A DNA stretch of 64,000 bases from Sipunculus nudus (GCA_026874595.1 CM049316.1:57917676-57981675); one strand, 5' to 3'; positions 51,832 through 63,310 are shown, counted from the first letter of the stretch. Translations and numbers: made by a program. Notes: generated by a model from the letters alone, not told the origin.

Positions 51832-53110
51832 GGTGGCGCCACCTGCAACCATGTTTGCAGTGTCCATCTGTTCGTCTGCCTTGGGTTAAAATCACTCATA
51901 TCTCTGCAGTGACTTGACTAATTCACCTGAAATTTGGCATGCGTATACATCCTGGATAGCTTTTCTGATTTTGTGACAGGTGGCGCCACCTACATTCAAG
52001 TTTACGCTGCAGACATCCAAGCTCGTATCTCGGGAACCGTTTGACCGATTAGGAAAATTTTTTTGCACAAATGTAGCCCTTGGAGAGCTTTATAACATAC
52101 ACAAAAAATGGTGGCGCCACCTGCAACCATGTTTGCACAGTGTCCATCTGTTCGTCTGCCTTGGGTTAAAATCACTCTATCTCTGCAGTGACTTGACTAA
52201 TTCACCTGAAATTTGGCATGCGTATACATCCTGGATAGCTTTTCTGATTTTGTGACAGGTGGCACCACCTACATTCAGGTTTACGCTGCAGACATCCAAG
52301 CTCATATCTCGGGAACCGTTTGACCGATCAGGAAATTTTTTTTGCACAAATGTAGCCCTCGGAGAGCTTTATAACATACACAAAAAATGGTGGCACCACC
52401 TGCAACCATGTTTGCACAGTGTCCATCTGTTTGTCTGCCTTGGGTTAAAATCACTCATATCTCTGCAGTGACTTGCCTAATTCACCTTAAATTCGGCATG
52501 CGTATACATCCTGGATAGCTTTTCTGATTTTATGACAGGTGGCGCCACCTACATTCACGTTTACGCTGCAGACATCCAAGCTCATATCTCGGGAACCGTT
52601 TGACCAATCAGGAAAATTTTTTTGCACAAATGTAGCCCTTGGAGAGCTTTATAACATACGCAAAACTGGTGGCGCCACCTACAGCCATTTTTGCACAGCT
52701 CCTGTCTGTTTGTCTGCCATGGGATAAAATCACTCATATCTCGGCAGTGGTTTGACATATCTGGCTAAAATTTTGCAGGTTTATACATCCCCGACAGCTC
52801 TCTTGATTTTATGACAGGTGGAGCCACCTGCATTCTAGTTTATGCAGCAGACATCCAAGCTCATATCATGGGAACCGTTTGACCGATTGGGCCAGTTTTG
52901 CATGTGTATAGTTCTCACATAGCTCGATCTTTATCATACGCAAAACTGGTGCCGTCACCTGCAACCATTTTTGCTCAGCGTCCATCTGATTGTCTGCCAC
53001 GGGCTGAAATCACTCATATACATGTAGTGGTTTGACTTATCTGCCTTAAATTTTGCATATGTATACAACTGGGACAGCTTTCTGGATTTTGTGGTAGGGG
53101 GGGCAACCTT
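51832..53110 (+). repeat. 279-bp tandem modules of D3
   Basis: Palindrome positions 51832, 52110, 52389 and about 52668 form one half-module series. Positions 51979, 52259, 52538 and about 52817 form the other. Intervals are 278-280. Units share ATGTTTGCACAGTGTCCATC, TGCCTTGGGTTAAAATCACT and GGGAACCGTTTGACCGAT. A DR1 (TGACCTCTGACCT) lies upstream at 51682-51694. Confidence 0.9.
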
Positions 53111-53226
53111 CATACACAATTTGGCTGCAGACATCCATGCTAATATGCAACACTTCACTCTATTTCCCCTTGCCACTTAATCCATGCCTCACTTCACCCG
53201 TTCCACTCTGATTTAGGGGGATACAC

Positions 53227-53256
53227 GTAGTCGCTTGTCGACTACCCGTATTCTAG
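53227..53256 (+). other. Helitron 3' terminus: hairpin plus CTAG
   Basis: A perfect 7-bp stem GTAGTCG/CGACTAC with loop CTTGT (53227-53245) is followed by 11 bases ending in CTAG. This is the spacing and CTRR ending expected of a canonical Helitron terminator, and the next host base is T. Confidence 0.85.
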
Positions 53257-55217
53257 TTATCAGCTTGCTATTCAATGGGGTCAGCAGGGTAGGTAAACTG
53301 CAAAACCTAAAAGAAAAGAAATGCAGAAAGCATCACTAAGAGTCTTGTAATCAAATAAAGCCATCCTAAATCCAGGTACAGACCCACATATTATCAGAAC
53401 AAACACTAGCTGGTATATCTGATGATTTGTATAAGTTTATCGCTATGATCCCATGATATAAACTGCAAAATGTTCACATCATTTTATAAATCAGTAGCTA
53501 AACCTTAACACTTAACTCTCATAATCTTAATGCCTGGCCAAAGCATTCCGGCAACAGTATTTCTGTTATGCACTAATGATATATCCTTCTCACTCCATGA
53601 GCTGATACAAAAGGGAGTCATATATCACAAGTGTCACTGACAATCATGGGCACACAGTGAGATGTACCAGTTGTGAGCGCCATGGTTATATATACAAGAA
53701 AACAAGAAAAATAGAGATGGTCTACAAAATAAGTTATTGTGAACATCCCTGACCTATGACCTTGGCCTTTTGCCCACATATCAACTGGATTCTTTCTAAA
53801 TGATGGGTAACTGCTAACCACTTACATCTGGCTGGGTGTAATTACTTGGCAACCAATGAGTGAATAACTTAGACCATCAACCTTTAACCTTCTGACCAGC
53901 TGACCTCAAAATCAATTAGTTATTTCTCCATGCAGAAAGACCCATAGACATAAAGTTTGAATCACATTCAGTGATGCATAGATGTGGCATATGTGAAAGA
54001 CTGAAGGTTTGGGTTGAACAGTTTCACTTGAAATATGTTCACAAGCATTTAGAACAATATTGTGACCTTGACCTTTGACCTTTTGAACTCAACATCAATA
54101 GGCTTCTTCCCCTATTGGTAGGTAAGCCATATATGACAGATGGAAAGTATAGATTGAAAAGTTTGCCTGAAAATGACTCCACGCAAGAAGAGGGTGCTGT
54201 GAACTTGACCTTTGACCTCAAAATCAACAGGTCTTTTCCCCTGTTGGCAGAGAAGCGATATCAGTGCTTAAAGAATTGGAATGAAAGGTCCAGCTTGAAA
54301 TGTGTCCACAACCTTTTCAAAGAAGTTGATCCTGTGACCCTGACCTTTGACCTTGTGACCTCAACATCTATAGGATTCTTCTCCAACTTAGTAGGTGAGC
54401 TATATGTGAAAGATCAAAGAATTGGGATGAAAGGTTTGGCTTAAAATGCATCCACAGGCTTTTCAAAGAAGTTGGTTCTGTGACCTTGACCTTTGACCTT
54501 GTGACCTCAAAATAATTATGGTTCTTCCCCTGTTGGTAGGTGAGCTGTATGTGAAAGATGGAAGATTTGGGATGAAAATTTTGGCTGAAAGAATTATTTC
54601 TGGGGGGTGCAAACACACCCCATAACTTCGAGAATATAGGCCGCAGTGACCTAATTTCAGGTTTGCAAGGAGATCTTTTTAGAACCTCTAAGACTGCATA
54701 GGGTTCATGGCCTTTGTCCCTACGGTTACGATTTGTGCCCTGCTAACAGCCCGACAGCCGGCCGGACCGCTGGACGGACGGCAGGACAGACAGACGGAAG
54801 GATGATGGACAAAGACCCATCGCTATTGCCCAGCATGACTGAAAGTCAGCTAAGCTAAAAATAAAAAAAATACAGATGGCGCCATCAATCTGCAGGAACT
54901 GGTGGAACATCTCATGATCAATATGTATGCCAAAAATCATGACCATCAGTGATCTAGTTAATGAGATATTGAAGTTTTTGTATGAATTTTTTCACTATTC
55001 TGGGGGGTACTTTGGGGCCCCATAGCTCGAAGGATATGGGCAACAGAGACCTAATTTCTGGTTTCCAAAAAGATTTTTCATGGACCTCTCAGAATGTAAA
55101 GTTACAAGATTCTAGGTCCAGCGGTTACGATTTGTTCCTGGTTAACGGACTGACGGACAGACGGACAGACAAAGGGTGATCGCTATAGCTCAGATGACTT
55201 ACAGTCAGCTGAGCTAA

Positions 55218-56122
55218 AAAATGGTAGTTTTTAATTCAATTCATTCATATATAATGGTTCACATAACCGTGTATAAAAAAAGTGTCCTACTGCAAAATTT
55301 GCTATACATTAAATGAATTATTCAAGAGACAAAAAAAATTCTATAGACCCATAGTACAGACACTACTTATTTTATAATTCATGTGTGCTATGGTCCAACA
55401 ATATGAAAAAAAACCTTCCCTGTGATAAAACAAACAAAGCATTACCCTAGGGATGTTACTGATGAAGATGGAGCACCATTTTCACTTTCACTGGTGAACT
55501 TTATGCATTGTTTGTACACTATTGATGGTGAATAAATTCAGCTTGTTCTATATCACAGGATGACGAGGCTGCCATATCAGCATCAACTTCATTTGTAAAA
55601 CCCAAAGAAATTGATGTGACATATTGAATTAATGACACCACATCTTTCCATGGAAAGTTGAAAAGTTAACAGAAAATTAGTTTCAATAAGTATATACAAG
55701 TCATTACATGAACATTTTATTTTCCTGTCATAATTCTCAATTTTTTAATTTCTGTTTCTGTTTAACTGGCATATTATAAACCAGATTTTGCAAGGAGTGA
55801 ACTATTATTAATTGGCTAAGACAGGAGGGTATGCATTCATCAATGTTCATGTGTTTGTGTGTTTGTTCATTTTCAGGGCACTTCAAGAAAGGGCCAATGA
55901 AGAATCTATTAGATTTTAGTTTAGATCAGTAACATCATCAAAATCAAGTAACATCATCAAAGAATATTCACAAATGTAGAGTCACTAACACACAAATGAA
56001 CCTCAAAAGATGGGCTGAATAAGTGAATGGCAGAGACTTGCTTTCATTAGAATGCAGATTTCTAATTAAATCATAGCTATAAACTTGCATTACATCTTTC
56101 CCATTACATACCACTGATATCA
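55218..56122. other. AT-rich DNA right of the nested repeat block
   Basis: No exon or repeat recognised. A CAGTAACATCATCAAA direct repetition is visible near 55930-55960. Confidence 0.45.
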
Positions 56123-56130
56123 GCTGTTCA

Positions 56131-56978
56131 TAGTGTTGGGACGATATGGGTTTTTGATATCATGATAATTATTCAAATTTTATCGCAAATTACTGTGATA
56201 TTGTGATATTTTTAATTATATATAATGGCATTAATAAGCCATCAATAATGATATTTATAACAACCGCCTTTAAAGTCTTGACTTTATACAAGGGGTTAAG
56301 TATTAATATAATTTATACCTACTGGCCAGTACCACAGAATGACTCATTAAGTGATGTAAGTTGCATGAAGTTCCTGCAGGTGTGCAAGCTTGAGGCGCGG
56401 GAAGTCCTGCCCCCATCGTCGAATCACGCTTGTCAGAACTTTCCATCAGTTTCCTATAGCTACATTAAATGCCGGAGAATCCCGGCGAATTTTCGGAGAG
56501 CGTTTCATACCAATCATGGCTAAATATTCCATCCCAATTGTATATGGCAAAATATGCAACCCGTATGGAATGTTCAATTCAGTGGTGACACTTTTATGTT
56601 GACATTTTCGTTCCATGCAATAAAAGCATAAACATGTGTATTTATTGCTCTTTCATTATAATGTTATTTTCTCCTGGAATTCTCAAGCTTTTGTCCTCTC
56701 TGATTCATCCTGCTACTTTCGGACATTTCCGACTAATCCCGAAGTCTGTAAGCACACGGTTCCACCCACACGCGTGTATTCAAATACATGTGGTTTATAA
56801 AAATAAATGTGATTCTTTGAAATAAATTTATTTTGAACTTCAAGGGCTTGCTTGTGAACCAAAATCGTGAACAAATATTGATATTGTGATATAGCGATAA
56901 TAGGAAAGTTGACGGTATGATAACCGTAGCTGTCAGATATCGTGATAATACCGTATACCGGTAACCGTCCCAACCCTA
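56131..56978. mobile_element. Non-autonomous hAT-type element, 848 bp, with 8-bp TSD
   Basis: The element starts TAGTGTTGGGACGATA and ends CGTCCCAACCCTA, so the terminal inverted repeats pair TAG.GTTGGGACG. It is flanked by an exact 8-bp duplication GCTGTTCA (56123-56130 and 56979-56986). An 8-bp duplication with TAG/CAG-type ends is diagnostic of the hAT superfamily. The interior has inverted GATATCATGATAAT-like blocks near each end and no transposase, so it needs an enzyme supplied elsewhere. Confidence 0.9.
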
Positions 56979-57474
56979 GCTGTTCATATATATATATAAA
57001 TAATCTACCAATATTTCAGAGCCATTGATGATAAATGCAAATTATATAAGTGGATGGGAAAATCATTCATGACATTTTTTATCAATACTTTCATAAAATA
57101 GTCATAATACAAACTATCAACATCATACTGACCTTTTACTGACCATGATGAACCACTTTAGAGCCTGGGCTGTTGATTACTATACATTCCCTCAAGTGTC
57201 TGAAGTATACTGTACATATACAATCAAACACTCTCATCAGATTAGGTGGATTGGGATTAATCTAAGTTTTGGGCAAGAGTGCTGGTCCTCATGATAAAGA
57301 CTTAGACGGACAATATTTAAAATAAGACCACCTTTATCCATCTTACATCACATGTGCTCTATCATATATAAGAACACATTTATTCTATTTGTTACAGAAG
57401 GTAATAGGTTAATGTTGAGGTCATCTAACCTTTCATCACCTTTATACCACAATTACTTGCCTTGTCTATCTGCT

Positions 57475-57496
57475 ACCCCCCCCCCTCTCTCTCTCC

Positions 57497-57548
<52 letters not shown>

Positions 57549-57563
57549 AATATATATATATAT
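57475..57563 (+). repeat. Compound microsatellite C(n)-(CT)n-(CA)n-(TA)n
   Basis: An 11-base C run, then CT, CA and TA dinucleotide repeats in direct succession. The dinucleotide changes one base at a time along the tract. Confidence 0.95.
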
Positions 57564-58540
57564 TCACCTGAATATTACAAACATTAATGGATACCAATCT
57601 GAAACACAATCTTAATTATATATTAGTTATACATTGAACTTTACTTTTATAATACCATAGCTGGGTGTATCACCCAAATATTCAAATCATTTGTCTCAAA
57701 GAAAACTTGTGTCTATAGCATAACATTCAAAAATTTTATTGCCTTTTATATGAAGAAAATATGGAGAAATGTACAAGTTTTTTATAATTATTGGTGATAT
57801 AACATTCCTTAACACACAGTTTCAGGATAAGCTGTTACCACAAACTGCGGGGAGGGGGGCTAACCCCCAATAATAACAGCTGACACAAAATGGCAAGGTG
57901 ATTTCTTACCACCTGTATTAATCAATTAATATTATTGACAGTAAATCAATAATCCTACTCACAAGTTTATTGATTTACACTTAGCAAGAGTGTACACCTG
58001 AGTGGAGCACTTCAAGCCCTATGATTGATTGTTTCATTCTATTTATGATTTAAATGAACATCCTTTCTATATGACTATTTGTAGAACCACAGCTATCAAG
58101 ACAAATATTTACTAATTTAGCTTGATTTACCCTCCAAAATCAAGACACCAAACAGTCAAGTCTATTGTATCTTAAATTTAATTAAGAGTTATACCTAAAT
58201 CACTGAACAATCATATCCTTCTGCGTATATTGTTATGTTAATCATGGTTAGGACATAACTTATGTGATTATAAAAATGTATGCTCTAATATTTTACAGAT
58301 ATTTAAAAAATTTGAATTTTATTATGTTTGCACCTGGCAAAATAAAATTATTTGCATTTCAAGTTTAGCTAAATAAACTGAATTAAGTGACACCGTGTGA
58401 CATATTAGAATCCATTCACTAGTTGATAGATTAACATCTGTGATATCCTAATACTTATATGGAAGTGTAATTATTGGTTGCAGAAATGTTTAATGCATAA
58501 ATGTTGATAATGTCAATTGTCTTCAAGACTTTCCATGTTA
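57564..58540. other. AT-rich non-coding DNA
   Basis: No exon, element or paired repeat could be supported. Confidence 0.45.
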
Positions 58541-59270
58541 TCAACTGGTTATGTAATGATTGCCAGACTTTCAGTTACATTCACTTGATGCCTGGATCTC
58601 CCCGGCAAAGCTCCAATCTCAGTTTTGCTGCCAATACATAGCACTAGTACTAGTAGTACTAGTAGGCAGACAGTTCAACAACCTGTCAAACCTACAAACT
58701 GCAACCGTAACTGACGCCAGAAATCCATATTTTTCAGTTTAAATGACAGTTGACTGAGCTGTGCAAGTGACGACCAGTTCAATGTCTTGCCATGTACCAA
58801 GGCAAAATAAAAAGGATACATGATGACGTCAATGCACACGCTCGGCAATCAGACGCATTTATTAATAGGATCCTAGATGTCAACCTGTTCATAAAATTTT
58901 CACGCTGTAGTGAATGAAAACTGTAGCTGCCAGTTTCTCGCTGCAGAAATGACAAAAAGCAAATTACAGCAACGGCCCAAGCTGACATAAGTCACATATA
59001 TGCGCAAATCAACCTTTGGTGGGCCCAATAAATCACTTAATCTGGACAGAATTCAGCTGCAAGCTCACCTGTAAATTTCTAGCTGGTTCCTGGCAGTGCA
59101 CGAAACGTAGTTTACCAACACAGCTGATTAGCATACACCATCCGGCATGGTCCGGTTATCATTACGTCATTTCACAGAAACGAGGCCGACGGGATTTCCC
59201 CCAGGAATTCTCAGGTTTCTGTAGTTCCAGAACGTCGCAAATTAGTGAAACTGGGAAGTACTTGTAAAAT
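58541..59270. promoter_or_regulatory. Candidate promoter island, possibly of the UNC-93 gene
   Basis: It has visibly more CpG than its flanks and no repeat homology. It contains a perfect CRE palindrome TGACGTCA at 58824-58831 and another ACGTCA half-site near 59164. It is the first non-repeat, CpG-containing stretch upstream of UNC-93 coding exon 1, which needs a non-coding 5' exon. The link is inference. A 69-codon - strand frame at 58779-58988 has a hydrophobic start but no other support. Confidence 0.25.
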
Positions 59271-62035
59271 CTCATTCACTTGTGATTAAAATGCTGCAAG
59301 TATATTTTGATTTTTTTGGTACAAATATTAATTAAATTAAGATTCGAGAATTAAGTGGAAATATTTATTGAGGAGGGGCACGGGGGAAACGGACAATTTT
59401 CACTCATTTGTATATAGCCTGTATATACGGGCCTATATATATATCCAATTCGCATACCGCCGTATATGCATATGAGCCCCTTGCCGGGCCCCGCTCTTTG
59501 ACAAAGTTTGTGTGTGTATGTGTCGATGGACGGGGCATGTTTATATTTCACACCTATTCAATATTAAAGTCCCATTCACATGCATACATTTACTCATGTA
59601 TTTATTTATTTATTTTTCATATGAAGTAAATTTACACCTGAATGTAAAATTCCTCTTGGAGTTTATATTTACCTTGTGTTTTTATGTCATTAATGTCCTG
59701 TATGCATACTGACATTTACACAAACTATATAAAGTCAACAATGGCCCAAAGCTCACGTGTGACATTTTCTGTATATGATGATATAATAATAAACTATAAA
59801 AACGAAATTATTCTATTCATATAAAAACATGAAACTTTTTGAAATTTGATAATATGTTTCATTTGGTTAAATATTTTATAAACTGGAAATGCACGCTCTG
59901 AGATATAAATATCCAAAATACATTTCATCAATTATTTTCGCCATGACTGATTTAACTGCCATTCTGAGAATTCACAAATTGACCCATGCCAGTTTTGAAC
60001 AAATAGTTCAAATGACTGTTGGCATATTTTCACTTCATCCACGCATTGGTAGGCTGAGCTGTGAGCTGAATATAGGTGAAATTCTTCATATCCTGAGCAG
60101 ATACAAAATATCCGTAAGCATTTAATTTTTTTTTTAAATTCTGCGCAACCCATACAGATATTTTTTATTCGAAAGTTTTCCTTTAAAATTATGATTTTAC
60201 GGAAACTTTACAATTCATTCATAACATATTTTCTTTCAATTTAAATAAAATGTGTTTTTCAGCATACTTTTATAAGTGCAATGCTGAAATGGAGATGTTC
60301 TGAGCACCATATCTATATTATAAAGAAATTGTCAAGAAAAGTTAAAACGCATATATTCATTAAAAAATAATAATATTCATAAAATAACCAAATTTGGAAA
60401 AAAAACCGCAAGTTTTCATACATAAGAGCACAGAGAATAACCTTCGCTTTCAGAATATAACCCATAACCATTCGCCAATGGTTAATATTAAGCAAAATTG
60501 AAACAATCTTTGCACAAACCAGAGAAACGGATAGGACCCTAACAGATATATATAAAGGGTAAGGGAATAATAAATTTTAGTGCTGAGGAAAGATCTACAA
60601 ACTGGCGACAAAATGCAGGCAGAATGACAATACTGGACAGGTGGAAACAAATGTCAAAATGTCAAAAAGATATATAATGAACCGGTTCCCTGAATTCGGT
60701 TCAAATGTTGCAATATATATATGGCAGGCATATATATATCCGATATTGACCATGGAATTTAGAATTCTACAAAACAATCATGGATGCATTTGAAGGTGTC
60801 AATACACTTTCACCAGTCCACTGTTATTCTAAGTGCTAAACCAGACAACACTCATAAAATTGTAGACAAAAAATGTAGATAATACCTTAAAATTTCGATG
60901 ATCGATCACCTCCCATGCCCCAAAATGACAGAAATGTTTGCCCTCCCTCGCATTAACAAGATTTACTACATGTTCTTCAAAGGTGCAATGGCCGAACTAG
61001 ATAATAAGATTTGTTGGGATTTTAACGACGACAGACCGCTGGGGCTAATGTTTGTTTTTTATTTTCAGTGGGGCAGCATATGAATTCCGATTTTGACCTG
61101 CTCGGCCTAGTGAGGCAACTGGATTTCTGCTTAAAATTAATGAATTTGTAATCATATATCTTTTGTTTTTTATTTTAAAATTTGCTCATATATGTAAATA
61201 AAATTATCTGTTTACATGACACATATTACTTATCATGCAAGTAAAGTTACATCAAGAAACTCGTATAACCTCTTTGGGTGCATACATGCAAATATACTTT
61301 TACTCATGTCAATTTATACTCAAGGAGTATTTATACTCACAAATGCAAATTACTTCACATGACACAGTATTTTCATGACAAGTAAATTTATTTATGTGTG
61401 TTTATATTCTGACATATATGTATATACATATATATAGTTCCGCAGTTAAAATTATATTTTTTTTTATTTATTTTTCATTATGTAATTCATGATTAATAGA
61501 AAACACGTTTTAGTCTGACTGAAAAACATTTAATATAAATTAAGACTTATTCTTTTACTCATATTATTGTTAATTAAAAATCACAAGTTCTAATCTTCAA
61601 AGAATATTGCGAAATAAACATTTCGTAAATAAAATATGTTTATTGGCATAGTGGGACTCCCCGATCGCTTCCACTAATCATTGACCATCAGGAATATCAG
61701 TAAAGCCTATAATGATCAAATTTTCTAAAACTCAGTCATTAATTATTGTACCTGTTATCCGCAGATTTGAGACATTTCTACATTTCATTAGGTATAATCC
61801 TGCAATATATATATATAAAGATCCTATACTGGATCCGAATGCACTTCGAAATTTAATGGAGCGGTTTCCCACGATAATTCCAAAGCGCTCCATACAGTTT
61901 CGATAAAATATAGGTTTAGTATAGATATTGCGTAATATTACTAACATTCAAACAAATCAACAAATAACCAACAGCCACAGGTGAAAAACACAACCTCCTT
62001 TAAGGTTCATCTCCCTGTGGCAGAAACATCAAGCC
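59271..62035. other. AT-rich intergenic DNA
   Basis: No supported gene. Short frames at 59889-60125 and 60898-61083 lack splice context and family resemblance. TATATA-rich stretches occur at 59424-59446, 60709-60738 and 61412-61437. Confidence 0.45.
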
Positions 62036-62057
62036 GGGGGGGGGGGGGGGGGGGGGG
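62036..62057 (+). repeat. Homopolymeric G tract (22 G)
   Basis: An uninterrupted run of 22 G, about 270 bases upstream of the start codon of the right-hand gene and not inside a recognised B element. Confidence 0.95.
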
Positions 62058-62232
62058 TTATCCATCTAGCCCTTCAGTTTAATGTCAGGTGCTGTTCACA
62101 GTATTGAACGCTGTCATAATTAAGCATGAATTATGTAATGTACCGACAACCGTAGGATCTCTTTTCGTTAAATTTCTGAGTTGCGTGCAGCGTGACCACT
62201 ATGGCAACGGGGAGGGCGCCCTTTTGCAAGTA

Positions 62233-62242
62233 GTCACGTGAC
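62233..62242. promoter_or_regulatory. CLEAR / E-box palindrome GTCACGTGAC
   Basis: The perfect 10-bp palindrome GTCACGTGAC equals the CLEAR consensus bound by MiT/TFE factors (TFEB) at lysosomal genes, and also fits USF-type E-boxes. It lies 81 bases before the ATG at 62323 in a CpG-containing stretch. Two GGCAAC half-sites flank it (about 62202 and 62264), reminiscent of RFX X-box halves but not properly paired. Confidence 0.55.
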
Positions 62243-62322
62243 TGGTAGAGGGCATTACACTTGGCAACGAGGCTGCCAAACGATACAGGTTCTGCCAGAG
62301 CGCGCAAAAGCTAGATATCATA

Positions 62323-62329
62323 ATGAAAG
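62323..62329 (+). CDS. First coding exon of the right gene (start codon)
   Basis: ATGAAAG is followed directly by a perfect donor GTAAGT at 62330. Joining to 63136 restores Gly and opens a signal peptide, which is why this ATG is chosen. The upstream 62150-62322 stretch has raised CpG and no repeats, consistent with a promoter and 5' UTR. Confidence 0.72.
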
Positions 62330-62782
62330 GTAAGTCTAGAGAATAATTTGATTAAAAACATGATAAAAATTCTTATCGTAATACTTCAAGCAGAGATATC
62401 TCCGAATGATAAACTCTGTCCCCTGTTAATCCAACCAACATGAATTGATCGAATGAATTCTCATAAGCCGATTATCGCTTTTGAACTGCCTGTGTGAAAG
62501 ATTGATGTATGGCTTAACTGGACTTATTGATTTTCTTTGTCCTTGGTGTTTTCTTTATTTTGGGAACCCCAGCTTTGTTATATATGACAGAATGATGAAT
62601 AAGTTCTATAGCTACACAATGTTATAAACTCATGTTTTTTTTTAAAGATTTCACTTTCTTGATCCCGCAAAACTTGTAAAATATTTTCTGAAGAATGTCT
62701 AGCGCGTGTGTTTTCTCTTTTTATGCATGAATAATGCTATGGAATATTTATATTTTTCTTGGATTATATACTTGTTATATAA

Positions 62783-62786
<4 letters not shown>

Positions 62787-62816
<30 letters not shown>

Positions 62817-63020
62817 ATTGTTATTATTATAACCATTAGAATTATTAATAATAAAATGATAATAATAATAATATGTTGTAATAATAACATTATGTAGAAA
62901 TAATTATGATAAAATTGTTTTATTAATAATGATTATAATAGTAATAATAATATTATTATTATTATCATTATTATTATTTTCATTATTATTATTATAATTA
63001 TTATTATTATAATTATTAAA
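62787..63020. repeat. (ATT)n / (AAT)n microsatellite, partly self-complementary
   Basis: ATT runs at 62787-62815 and 62955-63017 alternate with AAT runs (62848-62885, 62938-62951). Opposite-orientation tracts in one intron can fold into long hairpins. The hydrophobic Ile-rich frames here are artefacts. Confidence 0.9.
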
Positions 63021-63135
63021 TTTAAGTTTTTTTTTTAGTTAAAATTAGAGAGCGCTGGTGAGTTAAATTATATCAAAGCGTCTTCACTCTTGTTATTATT
63101 TAGCTTGGGGTAATAGTATGACTTTGCTGTTTCAG

Positions 63136-63236
63136 GGTTGTGTTCAGCCTTAGTTCTGCTGTTTTGTGGAACGGCTGAGCTTATCATTGTAGAACCACCC
63201 ACCACCAACATGATGCCTGTCTGCCCAGCAGAAAAA
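63136..63236 (+). CDS. Second exon of the right gene: secreted or lysosomal/membrane protein, N terminus
   Basis: The acceptor TTTGCTGTTTCAG ends at 63135 and the donor GTAAGT is at 63237. Phase 2 in (after G), phase 0 out. The deduced start MKGLCSALVLLFCGTAEL is a typical signal peptide (Lys, hydrophobic core, small residues before the cleavage region), followed by IIVEPPTTNMMPVCPAEK. Later exons are beyond the window, so the family is not identifiable. With the CLEAR motif upstream a lysosomal role is possible but speculative. Confidence 0.75.
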
Positions 63237-63310
63237 GTAAGTAAAAACCCACTTTGTAACAAGAAAATCTGTATTGCAAGAAATGCAAGCCTCCTCAACG
63301 TTGTGTGTGT

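Larger units (their letters stand above)
51510..53256 (+). mobile_element. Helitron-type element D3, best preserved copy, nested in C2
   Basis: It starts TCCGCCAAAACAGAG after host TTGTA and ends ATTCTAG before host TTATCA. The equivalent C1 region (35040-35075) is uninterrupted. The 5' subterminal inverted pair is CCGCCAAAAC/GTTTTGCGG. The core is about six 279-bp modules with little divergence, so this copy looks recent. No protein-coding capacity. Confidence 0.85.
46138..54858. mobile_element. Element C2, nested in A2 and itself holding B3 and D3
   Basis: Left CAAGTGACCCATGGATCATG (46138), right hairpin with CTAA (54855-54858). Internal sequence matches C1 on both sides of B3 and D3. Removing C2 restores an A-module junction of the same length as at about 24650-24680 in A1. 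Four perfect DR1 motifs occur at 54069, 54206, 54341 and 54487. Confidence 0.85.
39613..55217. mobile_element. Composite element A2, 15.6 kb with nested insertions
   Basis: The left terminus is CAAGTGACCCATGGGTCATG and the next 100 bases match A1 closely (GGTAGTATATACCCATTC block). The right terminus is the AGCTCAG...CTGAGCT hairpin and CTAA at 55214-55217. A-type 337-bp modules at 43460, 45257, 45598, 45815 and 54886 are separated by insertions B2 (43488-44937) and C2 (46138-54858). The left half also holds D2 and other repeats. Continuity of the outer element through 39790-43450 is inferred, not proven. Confidence 0.65.

Noticed and set aside
51980..52727. Three near-identical + strand frames (MAPPTF...)
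   Set aside because: They arise from the 279-bp D3 modules; 279 is divisible by three so frames recur. No complete protein or start context is evident.
58779..58988. Small - strand frame with a signal-peptide-like start
   Set aside because: Only the first 15 residues look like a leader. The rest has no family resemblance and there are no supporting splice or poly(A) signals; kept only as part of a candidate promoter island.
62699..62897. Isoleucine-rich membrane peptides on both strands
   Set aside because: They are products of an ATT/AAT microsatellite.
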